Assembly (NCBI GenBank): GCA_017558145.1
Contig: JAFYWF010000049.1
Location: 1-64,000, forward strand
Reading direction: 5' to 3'
Length of the DNA: 64,000 nucleotides
DNA from: Lachnospiraceae bacterium
GTDB lineage: Bacteria; Bacillota; Clostridia; Lachnospirales; Lachnospiraceae
A program made the translations under genes and the position numbers. Position 1 is the stretch's first letter, and each line of letters starts with the position of its first letter. A model generated the notes under the pieces. The model was given only the letters and a program-made list of their open reading frames with translations. It did not search any database and had not been told where the DNA came from. This document shows, piece by piece, positions 24,242 through 33,400 of the stretch.

Positions 24242-24658
24242 ATGATGAACAAGGAACAGACAATTAAAAAGATTATGGAAGAGTATGAAAAACACGGCAT
24301 TCAGCGTGAAGTGGCAGAAATTGTGTATGATATGGCAATTCAGAAAGATGTACCTAGAGAAACAATTTATCAGGGAATGAGATTTATATTTAATCAAAAG
24401 CTAGGTCTTGACTGGACAGAGCCAATAACAAAAGTCGGAGATAATTTTGTAGAACATGCGATGAATGTTAAACGTGAAGAAAATCCAACAGCAACAGAAG
24501 ATGTATTGGTTAGGAATTTTAAAGAAGAAATAGAAGATAATTTTGATTGGTCGGAATTATCGGCAGTGACAGCATCAATCGGAGGTACAATATTTGCAGA
24601 TGGATTGACTTCTTCTATTAAAGATGCCTCAGAGAGATTTGTTAGAAATAATGCGTAA
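24242..24658 (+). CDS. hypothetical helical protein
   Basis: This 138-residue protein (ATG 24242 or 24245, AGGAGG upstream) is helical, with HGIQREVAEIVYDMAIQKDV and later SELSAVTASIGGTIFADGLT, the latter mildly hydrophobic. The family is not recognised. Confidence 0.62.
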   Translation: MMNKEQTIKKIMEEYEKHGIQREVAEIVYDMAIQKDVPRETIYQGMRFIFNQKLGLDWTEPITKVGDNFVEHAMNVKREENPTATEDVLVRNFKEEIEDNFDWSELSAVTASIGGTIFADGLTSSIKDASERFVRNNA

Positions 24659-24718
24659 TAGAGTAGTTAAGGGATTGCAGTAAGTGATATACCGCCAGTA
24701 AAAAGAGAAATATATAAA

Positions 24719-24744
24719 TGACGGGTGGAATTATCTGCCCGTCA
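24719..24744 (+). promoter_or_regulatory. leader hairpin
   Basis: TGACGGG (24719-24725) pairs perfectly with CCCGTCA (24738-24744). It lies 10 bases before AAGGAGG of the next gene and has no T-run. Confidence 0.5.
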
Positions 24745-24768
24745 GCACTAAAGAAGGAGGAATGAGTT

Positions 24769-24963
24769 ATTTTTACTACAGAGAATAAGGAAGTGTGTAC
24801 AGTTAGGTCATTAGACTTAGTGAATTATTTATGTAATCGTGGATTTAGAATAAAGAAGGTAATTGATTCAGATAAGAATCCACGTTACAAGGTGTTTTTA
24901 TTCGAGGACAGTAAGGCTATACAAGATAGTATTACTACATATCTTTCACAGAAGGAGGTGTAG
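24769..24963 (+). CDS. DUF5659-like small protein, apparently started by ATT
   Basis: A 64-codon frame runs from just after a TGA (24763) to TAG 24961. It encodes SLDLVNYLCNRGFRIKKVID and later RYKVFLFEDS, which resembles the DUF5659 pattern of clostridial phage proteins. No ATG, GTG or TTG lies early enough in this frame. A strong AAGGAGG (24754-24760) stands 8 bases before ATT 24769. The only nearby ATG (24762) is in another frame and ends after eight codons. Initiation at ATT (as in infC) is the simplest reading; a frameshift after the ATG is the alternative. Confidence 0.5.
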   Translation: MFTTENKEVCTVRSLDLVNYLCNRGFRIKKVIDSDKNPRYKVFLFEDSKAIQDSITTYLSQKEV

Positions 24964-24969
24964 TCCTTA

Positions 24970-26547
24970 TTGACCAAGGGTAGCGAAAAGAAAAAATTAA
25001 GAGTTACAGATTTAATTAAGTCAGAGGATGTATTGAAATGGAAACCTAACAGTAATGTTTTAATAGCATCTCCGATGGGGGCAGGAAAAAGTTTCTTTTG
25101 TAAAAATACATTATATGACATTGCAAAAGAAACAAATGGAAAAATATTAATGCTTATACACAGGTCAAATTGTGTAGAACAATTTAAATATGAGATTGAG
25201 GCAGATGGAAAATCTGATGTGATAGAGGTAATTACATATCAGGCATTGGAATATAGCAAGTTGCATAATACAAACAAATATCAGTTGTCGGATTATAAAT
25301 TTGTAGTATGTGATGAATTTCACTATTTCTTTAATGACAGTAGTTTTAATAATAAGACTGCTGTTTCATTTAAGATGATTATGAGCAATCAAGAATCTAT
25401 TCATGTGTTTATGTCTGCAACCGGTGAGCATATGTCAAGGTATATGAAGAAATATATTAAGGATAATAGGTTGGAAGATGCTATTGAATATGAAATTCCC
25501 TTTGATTTTTCCTTCATAAGAGAACTTACATTTTTCCACAAAGATGTAACTATGGAAGAATTTTTGAAAGAAGGAATTGCCAAAGGAGATAAAGGGATAT
25601 TTTTTATTCAATCAGCAGAAAAAGCTTATAAGCTTTATTCCAAATATAAAAAGTATTGTGTTTTTAATTGTAGTGCCAACAACAGTAAATATTATGACTA
25701 TGTTAATAAGGATAAAATTAAACAAATTTTAATTAATCAACGATTTGAAGAACAGTTCTTAATAACTACATCCTGTTTTGATGCCGGAATAAATATTATA
25801 GATCTGGATGTAAAACATATTGTAATTGATATTGTTGATATTGGCTCGCTAATTCAATGTATGGGAAGAAAGCGAATACAAAGTGAAGAAGACAAAGTTA
25901 GCATTTATATAAAAGTTATTAATAACCAAAAGTTAGCAGGATTAAAAAGAAGCATGGAACAAAAAGTAGAAATGGCTGATTTTTATATGCAGAATGGATA
26001 TTCAGTAGAAAAGCTTATAGAAAAATATCCAATGCAGAATGATGTAAATAACATCTTATATGATGACATTTTGCAAGACGAAAATGGGAATGTTATTCCA
26101 AATTCATATACAAAAGTAATTAATGAACCCATGTATTTCAAGAAAAAGGAAGACATTGCAGATTATTCAGTAATGCTTGAGAAGTTTGGAAAATTTGGAT
26201 ATTGCAAATATTTAGCTGCTACATTTGGTTTTTATGATAAAGAAACAGGGAGTTATACATACAGAATGATTAATGAAGAATATGAGTTAGAAGATTATTT
26301 GGGAAAAATGGTAAAGGAAGAAACTGTTTTATTACAGTTAAGAGATAGAAGTGAACTAATAAAAAAGATTAATGCAAAGCAGAATGGAAAACTGTTAAAG
26401 AAAGCAGATACTTTAAATAAAATATTGGAGGAACGGGAAGTTGAATATCGGATAAAGGAATTTCCTACTACAAGATATATTCAAGATGAGAATGGAAATA
26501 AGAAGAAAAAGGTGTATAAGAACGCATGGAAGATAGTTCCATTTTAA
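24970..26547 (+). CDS. superfamily 2 (DEAD/DEAH-like) helicase
   Basis: This 525-residue protein starts at TTG 24970 behind AAGGAGG. Motif I is SPMGAGKS (K40), motif II is DEFH (residues 115-118), motif III is MSATG (about 152-156), and motif VI is QCMGRKR. These are the core motifs of SF2 helicases, here of the UvsW/DEAD-like kind used by phages and plasmids in replication or recombination. It is the only replication-type enzyme seen in the element. It lies downstream of TubRZ in the same direction. Confidence 0.85.
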   Translation: MTKGSEKKKLRVTDLIKSEDVLKWKPNSNVLIASPMGAGKSFFCKNTLYDIAKETNGKILMLIHRSNCVEQFKYEIEADGKSDVIEVITYQALEYSKLHNTNKYQLSDYKFVVCDEFHYFFNDSSFNNKTAVSFKMIMSNQESIHVFMSATGEHMSRYMKKYIKDNRLEDAIEYEIPFDFSFIRELTFFHKDVTMEEFLKEGIAKGDKGIFFIQSAEKAYKLYSKYKKYCVFNCSANNSKYYDYVNKDKIKQILINQRFEEQFLITTSCFDAGINIIDLDVKHIVIDIVDIGSLIQCMGRKRIQSEEDKVSIYIKVINNQKLAGLKRSMEQKVEMADFYMQNGYSVEKLIEKYPMQNDVNNILYDDILQDENGNVIPNSYTKVINEPMYFKKKEDIADYSVMLEKFGKFGYCKYLAATFGFYDKETGSYTYRMINEEYELEDYLGKMVKEETVLLQLRDRSELIKKINAKQNGKLLKKADTLNKILEEREVEYRIKEFPTTRYIQDENGNKKKKVYKNAWKIVPF

Positions 26548-26868
26548 CTTTTTCGAGGGCGGTTAATCCCTAACTAACGGGAGTGTGAATCTGGTTTGAC
26601 TACCCTATTTGGGTGTAAAGCTTATAATAGAGAATACATCCAAAAAAGGTAGTCAAAAGGGAAATTCATATTATAGAAATGGGGTAACAATTCGGAATAT
26701 CCTATATGAAATTTTAAAGTGTCAAGTTTTTAAATGATTTTTTGGACAGGCTGGCATATTGCGTAGCAATGTGACAGAATGCTCCAAAAATAATCACGGA
26801 CTAAGACAGCTCTGCTGGATTAGGCTGTGTCTACTGTCAGAGACCAACAGAAGGAGAAAGATATATTA
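26548..26868 (+). other. intergenic region rich in RNA-like structure
   Basis: A perfect 10-bp inverted repeat TTTGACTACC/GGTAGTCAAA lies at 26595-26604 and 26648-26657. A nested hairpin has TTTTTGGA (26739-26746) pairing with TCCAAAAA (26783-26790), and CATATTGC (26755-26762) pairing with GCAATGTG (26766-26773). A third AGACAGC/GCTGTGTCT stem is near 26803-26832. None has a T-run. The region may be an RNA leader or processing site for the gene at 26869. Confidence 0.5.
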
Positions 26869-27207
26869 ATGACAAAAACAGATAAAGAGAATTTACAAAA
26901 TAAAAAACTAACCATACCAATGATTATTAGTTGTCTTGCTACATGTGAATCGGTTATTAGTAAGAATGCTTATTTAGAAAAGAAATGGAGCAATTATTAT
27001 GTATGCGCTAATCAATCAGCATCAGCAGAATATAAAATTAAACGTTTGGAATGGATGAATTATAGAGCAAAGTTACGTGAGTTATTGTTACAGGTATATT
27101 CTATGAAGGAAATTATTCAGAAGACAAAGAGTTGTACTGATAAAGCGACACAGAAAGAAGTTAAAGAAGTGATTGAAATAATAGAGAATGATTTTGTGTT
27201 GTTGTAG
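26869..27207 (+). CDS. small helical hypothetical protein
   Basis: 112 residues from ATG 26869 (GAAGGAG upstream). It is helical, basic and amphipathic (KIKRLEWMNYRAKLRELLLQ). No family is recognised. The gene is flanked by a perfect 10-bp inverted repeat (CTACTGTCAG at 26831, CTGACAGTAG at 27211) and followed by further small hairpins (27224-27264). Confidence 0.6.
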   Translation: MTKTDKENLQNKKLTIPMIISCLATCESVISKNAYLEKKWSNYYVCANQSASAEYKIKRLEWMNYRAKLRELLLQVYSMKEIIQKTKSCTDKATQKEVKEVIEIIENDFVLL

Positions 27208-27301
27208 TCGCTGACAGTAGGCAGTCTTTCTTGCGAAAGCCTGATTTCTTCGGCTCACGGAGCCTCAGAGTTATGAGACAAATAAAGGAGAAATATATTG
27301 T

Positions 27302-27511
27302 ATGAGTTTATGTGAAAGTTGTAGAAATTTAATTGATGTAATGGATTCAAGAACTGTGTCTTGTGAAGCATATATATTTTCTGTAGAAAGTAAAGAAGAG
27401 TGTAGTTTGTTTTTGAATTCAAAATGTAAGGATAAAAGAAAAATACAGAAGAATATAGATGCAGTAGATAGAAAGCATTTAAGTGAATATGAAGATTTGA
27501 TGTTGGGTTAA
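27302..27511 (+). CDS. small cysteine-containing protein
   Basis: This 69-residue protein has CESCRNLIDV at the start and further cysteines (SCEAY, EECSLF, KCKD) that could hold one zinc ion. AAAGGAG precedes the ATG. Such short Cys-rich proteins are frequent in phage early regions; the function is unknown. Confidence 0.6.
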   Translation: MSLCESCRNLIDVMDSRTVSCEAYIFSVESKEECSLFLNSKCKDKRKIQKNIDAVDRKHLSEYEDLMLG

Positions 27512-27532
27512 AACAAATAGAGAATAAATATT

Positions 27533-27594
27533 ATATGGCTTGTCAGTCAGACAAATAAAGAAATTTACAAGGTATTTCCTTATTTCTGCCATAT
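27533..27594 (+). ncRNA. three-way-junction RNA leader
   Basis: P1 is ATATGGC (27533-27539) with GCCATAT (27588-27594). P2 is TTGTC (27540-27544) with GACAA (27550-27554). P3 is AAATAAAGAAAT (27553-27564) with ATTTCCTTATTT (27574-27585), one mismatch; P2 and P3 share two bases. This closes a compact junction ending 10 bases before AGGAGGAG of the downstream gene. It has the look of a cis-regulatory RNA. Confidence 0.5.
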
Positions 27595-27620
27595 GAATAC
27601 AGATAGGAGGAGAAATTTAT

Positions 27621-28283
27621 TTGAATATAGAGAATTTAAAAGAGTATACAAAAATTTATATTGATTCGTTGCTATATAGTACACCGTTTCGTGATGAAGC
27701 ATATAGACAAGAGCAGTTGACCAAGATTGAAGATGCAAAAAATCTGTTTCTGTGTATGTACATTATCAATAAAGGTAACAGATTTGATTATTTGAATTTT
27801 CTGCATAAATATAAAGTGATAACAGACCAAGAATGTGCAGATGCAGTTTATAACATTTGGACTACACAAGAAAGATTTCATGATTGCGGTATGACAAAAA
27901 CTAAATTGATAAAGTTCATGAAAATGGCTGATAAAGAAATTAGCTTACCAGATAATATTGAGTTGTTATCGGATAATGATATGGTAACTATTTATAGAGG
28001 TGTAAGAATAAACGATTATAAAGGATTATCATGGACAGTAGATAAACAGCGTGCTGAATGGTTTGCAAAAAGGTTTGGCATTAATGGAGAAAATGGTTAT
28101 GTATTTACTGGGCAGATAAAGAAAAAAGATATTATTGCATTTTTCGATAGCAGAAATGAAGTGGAAATTGTCTGTGATTATCGGAAGGTTAAGGATATTC
28201 AATGTGAAGAAATTATTATTGCTGATAGTCCAGAGAGTAAATTTGATAAATATGTAAAAGATACAATCTTGTGTGGAGCGTAA
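27621..28283 (+). CDS. ADP-ribosyltransferase-like protein (R-S-E class)
   Basis: This 220-residue protein starts at TTG 27621 behind AGGAGGAG. The N-terminal 110 residues are helical. The C-terminal half shows the mono-ADP-ribosyltransferase triad pattern: R126 in IYRGV, the S-x-T strand S137-W138-T139 in GLSWT, and E180-V-E182 in NEVEIV. In R-S-E enzymes these bind NAD and activate the acceptor. Phages such as T4 use such enzymes to modify host RNA polymerase; here the gene stands three genes before the element's own RNA polymerase. The target is inference; activity is unproven. Confidence 0.6.
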   Translation: MNIENLKEYTKIYIDSLLYSTPFRDEAYRQEQLTKIEDAKNLFLCMYIINKGNRFDYLNFLHKYKVITDQECADAVYNIWTTQERFHDCGMTKTKLIKFMKMADKEISLPDNIELLSDNDMVTIYRGVRINDYKGLSWTVDKQRAEWFAKRFGINGENGYVFTGQIKKKDIIAFFDSRNEVEIVCDYRKVKDIQCEEIIIADSPESKFDKYVKDTILCGA

Positions 28284-28302
28284 AGGAGAAATATATTATA
28301 TG

Positions 28303-29109
28303 GCAAATAAACCGGTAGAATTTAAAACAAAATTATTTCATGAAGGAAAAGTATATCTGCAATTATTGGATGTTGTAAAAGCATTGGGATATAAACGAGC
28401 AGATTTTATCAATGAGTATTCCCAACTTGTTGAGAAAATCAGTGGTATTCAGTGCATAAAGGAAACAGACTACAATAATCTGCTATCTAAAAACGAAAAA
28501 GCATTATCGGTTCAGGGTCAGATTGAAGTGACAAAGATAGAAACCTTACGAAGTAATATTAACTCCATTATGAGTTTCCAACCATTAAAGGTTGCTTTTG
28601 CAAGAAATTATTTACAGATGATGGCTGCGAGAACAGGTTGTAAATCTGCTGAAGATTACATCCTAAAACACGAACTTCCAAAAGAAAAACGTAAGGAAAT
28701 AGAATCATTAATTCGTCAGAATGCTACAAGCAAAAAATATTATCAAGAAATGATTGATTATCTGAATGACAAAGAAAGTTTTGATATTGAAAAAGTGCGG
28801 AGTTTTGGTTTGGAACTGCAATATCTCACAAGTATTAAAAGTGATGGCAGGTTGAATTTAGATGTATTTGTGGTTGGACAAGGCGTGTTCCATAGGGTAA
28901 CTAATTTAGGCGATTATGAATTATGGAACGATATGTACTTAGATGATAAAGGACATTTAATCTTACCATCATATAATTACGATTATCACGAGGAACAGTT
29001 AATTGATTTATCTGTATCGGATATAGATAGAGATTTCAGCAAATATAATCCAGTAGAAAATATGATTTGGTGCATCAAGAATTTGGATGTAGATGTGATG
29101 GAAGATTAA
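28303..29109 (+). CDS. hypothetical protein
   Basis: 268 residues from ATG 28303 (AAAGGAG upstream); an in-frame GTG at 28273 overlapping the previous gene is less likely. The N-terminus (KVYLQLLDVVKALGYKRADF) resembles the start of phage Bro/antirepressor-type domains. The rest is not recognised (ELQYLTSIKSDGRLNLDVFV, then a long acidic end). No catalytic motif is seen. Confidence 0.62.
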   Translation, partial: ANKPVEFKTKLFHEGKVYLQLLDVVKALGYKRADFINEYSQLVEKISGIQCIKETDYNNLLSKNEKALSVQGQIEVTKIETLRSNINSIMSFQPLKVAFARNYLQMMAARTGCKSAEDYILKHELPKEKRKEIESLIRQNATSKKYYQEMIDYLNDKESFDIEKVRSFGLELQYLTSIKSDGRLNLDVFVVGQGVFHRVTNLGDYELWNDMYLDDKGHLILPSYNYDYHEEQLIDLSVSDIDRDFSKYNPVENMIWCIKNLDVDVMED

Positions 29110-29127
29110 GAAAGTTCTGTATTTTCT

Positions 29128-29304
29128 ATGTATGAGGACAAAATTAATTTTGATATGCCATTGGAGCTGTTAGTTAAGCTGATTAGACCAGATATGGTTG
29201 AAACGATTTATGTGAACAACATTATTGATATTGAAACTGGAATGATTCTAACAGAGTTTGAAAAGGAGAAAGTGTTTGAGGAAGACTTTAGAAACAAAAA
29301 TTAA
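29128..29304 (+). CDS. small acidic protein overlapping the next gene
   Basis: A 58-codon frame from ATG 29128 to TAA 29302 encodes MYEDKINFDMPLELLVKLIR ... and looks like genuine protein. It overlaps the first 29 bases of the next gene in another frame, and that gene's ribosome site lies inside it. Its own ribosome site is weak. Confidence 0.5.
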   Translation: MYEDKINFDMPLELLVKLIRPDMVETIYVNNIIDIETGMILTEFEKEKVFEEDFRNKN

Positions 29305-29506
29305 ATATATCTTAGTGGCAGATAAAATCTATCGGGTCACGCAGATTAATTTTGTTAATCTTATCATTGAAGCAAGCGAAACAGACTTAGTTTCTAGTGA
29401 TATTCCGGCAGAAGAACTATTTTGCTTGTCAGATTTCAAAGAGTTTAAGGTTAAATTCCGGAATTGGAAAGGAAATATTGTGAGGTTTCCGGGAGTTGAG
29501 CGTTAA
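29276..29506 (+). CDS. small hypothetical protein
   Basis: A 76-residue protein starts at TTG 29276, placed 7 bases after AAAAGGAG. It is beta-rich (KIKYILVADKIYRVTQINFV), ending GNIVRFPGVER. The family is not recognised. A small hairpin (AAAATG ... CATTTT, 29510-29533) follows. Confidence 0.55.
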   Translation: MRKTLETKIKYILVADKIYRVTQINFVNLIIEASETDLVSSDIPAEELFCLSDFKEFKVKFRNWKGNIVRFPGVER

Positions 29507-29741
29507 AAATGGCAATAAAACTGTCATTTTAAGTAAGGTGAAAAAAGTGGTCTATATAAAGGCTCTATTTTGAGTTTTTGGGGGTAAAAACAAAGGTTTG
29601 TTTCCGGGCGACAAATTAATTGATGGACAAGGTTAGTTTGGTGGCAAATTGAGAGGGATTATGAGGATTTAGGTAAGGAAATTGAATATTGGTGATTAAA
29701 CTATAAGATTAAAAATATCGAATAAACGGAGGATAAGTTAT

Positions 29742-30332
29742 ATGAGTAAAAAGCAAAAGAGAAATATATTCACTATAGGAAAAGAGAATTTTGAATTTGA
29801 TTATTCAAAAGAAAAAAAGATATATAGTTTTTTATGGGGACTAAAAATCAGTAAGAAAGAAGAGAAAGAATTGTTAGATAATGAGAAAATGAACACTCAC
29901 GCAGAATGGAGTTCTTATATTAATAATAAATACAAAGATTGTTCAGATGAAAAATTAAAAGAATTTAGCAAGTTCTTAAGTCAGAGAATTAAAACATTAA
30001 AACCCCATATAGAAATTTCAAATATAACAGTACCAATAATGATAACATTGATTATTGATTCAATATTTGAATTATTAACAGACCTAGCAATAACAGATTC
30101 AACAGAGAATATTGTTTTATCTGCCTCTACTTTTTGGGGAATGTTTATTGTGTTATTTATTGCACTTTTGGTATTGCTATTTGTGTTTGTCATGCTTATA
30201 TCAAATGTTATATCTCCTTTTTGGGATAACAATACAGAGGAACTTTTAATAACAGATTACAAAGAAGTAATTGATAATTTGATTAAAGATAAAGTAGAGA
30301 ATAAGAAGAGTGAAAAAAGAAAGAAAAAGTAA
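29742..30332 (+). CDS. membrane protein with two segments
   Basis: In this 196-residue protein the first 90 residues are charged, then two hydrophobic segments (about 95-115 VPIMITLIIDSIFELL and about 127-158 FWGMFIVLFIALLVLLFVFV), and the tail is very basic (KKSEKRKKK). Cytoplasmic ends are expected. CGGAGG precedes the start. The function is unknown; it lies between the ADP-ribosyltransferase-like group and the RNA polymerase. Confidence 0.65.
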   Translation: MSKKQKRNIFTIGKENFEFDYSKEKKIYSFLWGLKISKKEEKELLDNEKMNTHAEWSSYINNKYKDCSDEKLKEFSKFLSQRIKTLKPHIEISNITVPIMITLIIDSIFELLTDLAITDSTENIVLSASTFWGMFIVLFIALLVLLFVFVMLISNVISPFWDNNTEELLITDYKEVIDNLIKDKVENKKSEKRKKK

Positions 30333-30473
30333 AATAGCTAATAACAAAGTGATTGTTTTTTGGTCTCTAAAAAGAGAAATAAAGTAATGTAAGAATTATT
30401 ATTATGGGTCTGCCAGTTAGGCAGGTAAAGAGAATTGTGGGTGTTTGTCCGTCTCTGCCTTTTGCGAAGGAGG

Positions 30474-33400
30474 ATGGTTGTTATAGGAAGAAAGAAAAAA
30501 GTAAATGATAAGACTATTGAGAGTGTATCAGGATTTGAAATTGTAAGATTAAATATACGGGAAATGCAAAAGGACGAAGTGAAATTTTCTATGACGAAAA
30601 CGAATCTGAATAGTAATAAGATTACGATTCGTAGTAGTGAAGTGGTTAGAATTGTAACAGCTTTTAATCCAGATAATTTATTAAACGATGGTTCTAAATA
30701 TCCGTTTGTAAAAGATTTGATTGTATTGAAGATTGGAAAATCTTACAAATCATATTATGAAAATTTATGTACAGAACGCAAAAAGAGGAAAGATATTGGC
30801 GTATTTTCATTAGAAATATTGGATATTGATTCTGAAGGGAAAAGGAATGTAGTAGAAACCATACGATACAAGAGATTGCTGTGCGGAAGTTCATTTGTTA
30901 GAAATCAGAAGGAATTATATATTAGGGAAACTTTGTATGATAAAGTGATGGAAGTTCTTTTGACAGGGATAGCATCAAATGCAGAATTTAGAGCAGATAA
31001 AGTTGCTAAATATTCAACATATTTGGGATTATCAGCTACAGACAGTAAAGTTGTTTCTATGCCTAATATTTGTGTCGTAAAAGATTTTAAGAAAGATATA
31101 GAAGATGCTTTTGATATTGTAGAACAGATTAAAGAGGGAAATAGCTTTAAATATAAAGTAACACATTTCAATGATACGAAAAAGATGACTGTTGAAAAAG
31201 ATGTTAATTGTTTTGATGGTGCAGGTATTGTCTCTTATGAAAGAGCAAGGATATGGGCAAAAGAACTTGGACTTAATTATGTTCCTTCAGCTTTTCAGAT
31301 TCGTGTCTTAAATGGAATTAAAGGAAATTTGTATACGTTCCCGGTAACGGAATATATTGAATATTTAGAGAATAGTGGACAAAGCCAATGCTTAGAGGTA
31401 AAAGATTTATGGGATAGTCTTGTAAATATTAAGGAAAAGAATATAGATGTATTTTTAACGGAGAGCCAATTTAAATTCCATGATATGTATGATAATTTTG
31501 AAACATGGAAAAAGTCATTTGATACAGAAGTGGAATACAATGGGCATTTATATAAAAGAACTTTTAATATATCAGAAGTATCAAGGGATGTTTGTAACTT
31601 AAAGGATGAATTATGGTCGGCGTATCAACCTTTACAGACTTTGGATTTTACTGATGATGAATTGGTAGAATTGGTACAACCAACCATGAAAAAGGCAAAA
31701 TTACTGTATACAGATATAGATGAATTTATTAAGTACAGGGGAATTGCAATAGAGTGTGATGAGGAAGAATCTGAAAGTGAAGAAAAAGAATACAAAAAAT
31801 GTGATTTAGTACCTTGGTATTATAAAGCACTTGCACTTGATGATTCATTACGTTTCGACCCATACATTAGAAAGAAGATAGAAACTGATTTACAGAGTTT
31901 GCAAAGACGCATATACATGGGAAAAATAATTCTTAATGGAAATTATCAAACTGCAATTCCTGATTTATTAGCGATGATGGAACATATCTGTAATAGACCT
32001 GTGGTTGGTATTCTAAAGAAGGGAGAAGTATATTCTAACTATTGGAATATTAAAGATGTAAAAAAGGTATCTATATGGAGGAATCCGCATATTGCATGTG
32101 AATGGATTAATGTAAATGTTGTAAATAATGAGAATACGGAAAGATGGTTTAAATATCAGAACACAGGAATTGTAACAGATATTTATGGAACTTTACCTTT
32201 AAGGCTTGGTACAATGGATTTTGACGGAGACTGTATCGCCAGTATTTGCTCAGATGTTATTTATAAGGTTGTTGAAAGAGCAGATGTTCATACCATCAGA
32301 TTTATGCCATATAAGGAAGAAACGAAAAAAGCAACAACATTTCTTATCAATGATTTCAAAAAAATAATGTATACAAATAAGCTGGGATTTCAAAATAATA
32401 TTGGAGATGTAACGAATAAGGTCACTGTATTGTGGGCATTGATGGGGAATGCTGCGAATGAAGAAGATAAGAAAAAGATTTCTGAATATATAAAAATTAT
32501 GTCGGTTATAAATCAGTTGATTATTGATTTTGTGAAAACTGGAACAAAAGTTCCAATACCTCACGATATTTTAGAAGTTGTATCTAAAGTAAAGAAACCT
32601 GCATTTATGCAAAATAAAAAAGGCAGATGGGTTTCTGATAAAAAAGTAGAGGCTAATGCGGAGAATTTTGGGTATATCTTAAAAGCAATAGTGGATGAAA
32701 ATAAATGTACTATTGAAGATATTATTTCAGAACAGAAAAAATATGAATTGACTAACGGAACAGTAGATAGGTTATATAGTTACTTACTAAGCCAATTCGC
32801 TGAAATTGAGATAGATTTTGAATCTACAACACAGGAATGTCGATTTACCAAACTACTGAAAGAGATACCATATGTTTACAATGCAACATATCCAAAAGTA
32901 AAAGAAAAAACAAAAGAGCTTTTGCGAATGCACAATATCATATGTGGTAAGAAATATTATGATGAAAAGGAAAGTTACAGTATTGATGATTCAACATGGC
33001 GGTTTCAGAGATTTTATAGTTATTGTGAGGAAGAGTTGCTTAATATTTGTTCAGACAGAGAGCTATTATTAAATTATATGATTTATCTATTTTATGCGGA
33101 TGCAGACTTTTATTATTGTGATAAGGCTATTCTTTGGAATGTTTTGGGAAAAGATATTTGTAATAGATATTTAAAGAAAGAATTTTGTGTAGATGATGCG
33201 GTACTTGCAAAGTTAGCCAAGAAGGAAAAGAAAGCTAAAGCAAAGGCAGAACAGATAAAGCAGATGTGTTCACAAGCTAATATAATTTCTATAAAAGATT
33301 TGCCGGAAAAGGAAATATTTATTACTGACAAAGAAATAAAATATATTATTGAAACTATTCCAGATGATGATGTGGCACAAAGACTTATGGTTGCATTGTT

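Noticed and set aside
26595..26628. Promoter TTGACT...TATAAT
   Set aside because: The boxes are 21 bases apart, too far for a standard sigma-A promoter, and TTGACT is part of a longer inverted repeat.
27621..28283. Phage lysozyme or structural protein
   Set aside because: No catalytic or structural pattern of that kind is visible; the ordered R, S-x-T and E-x-E residues fit an ADP-ribosyltransferase better.
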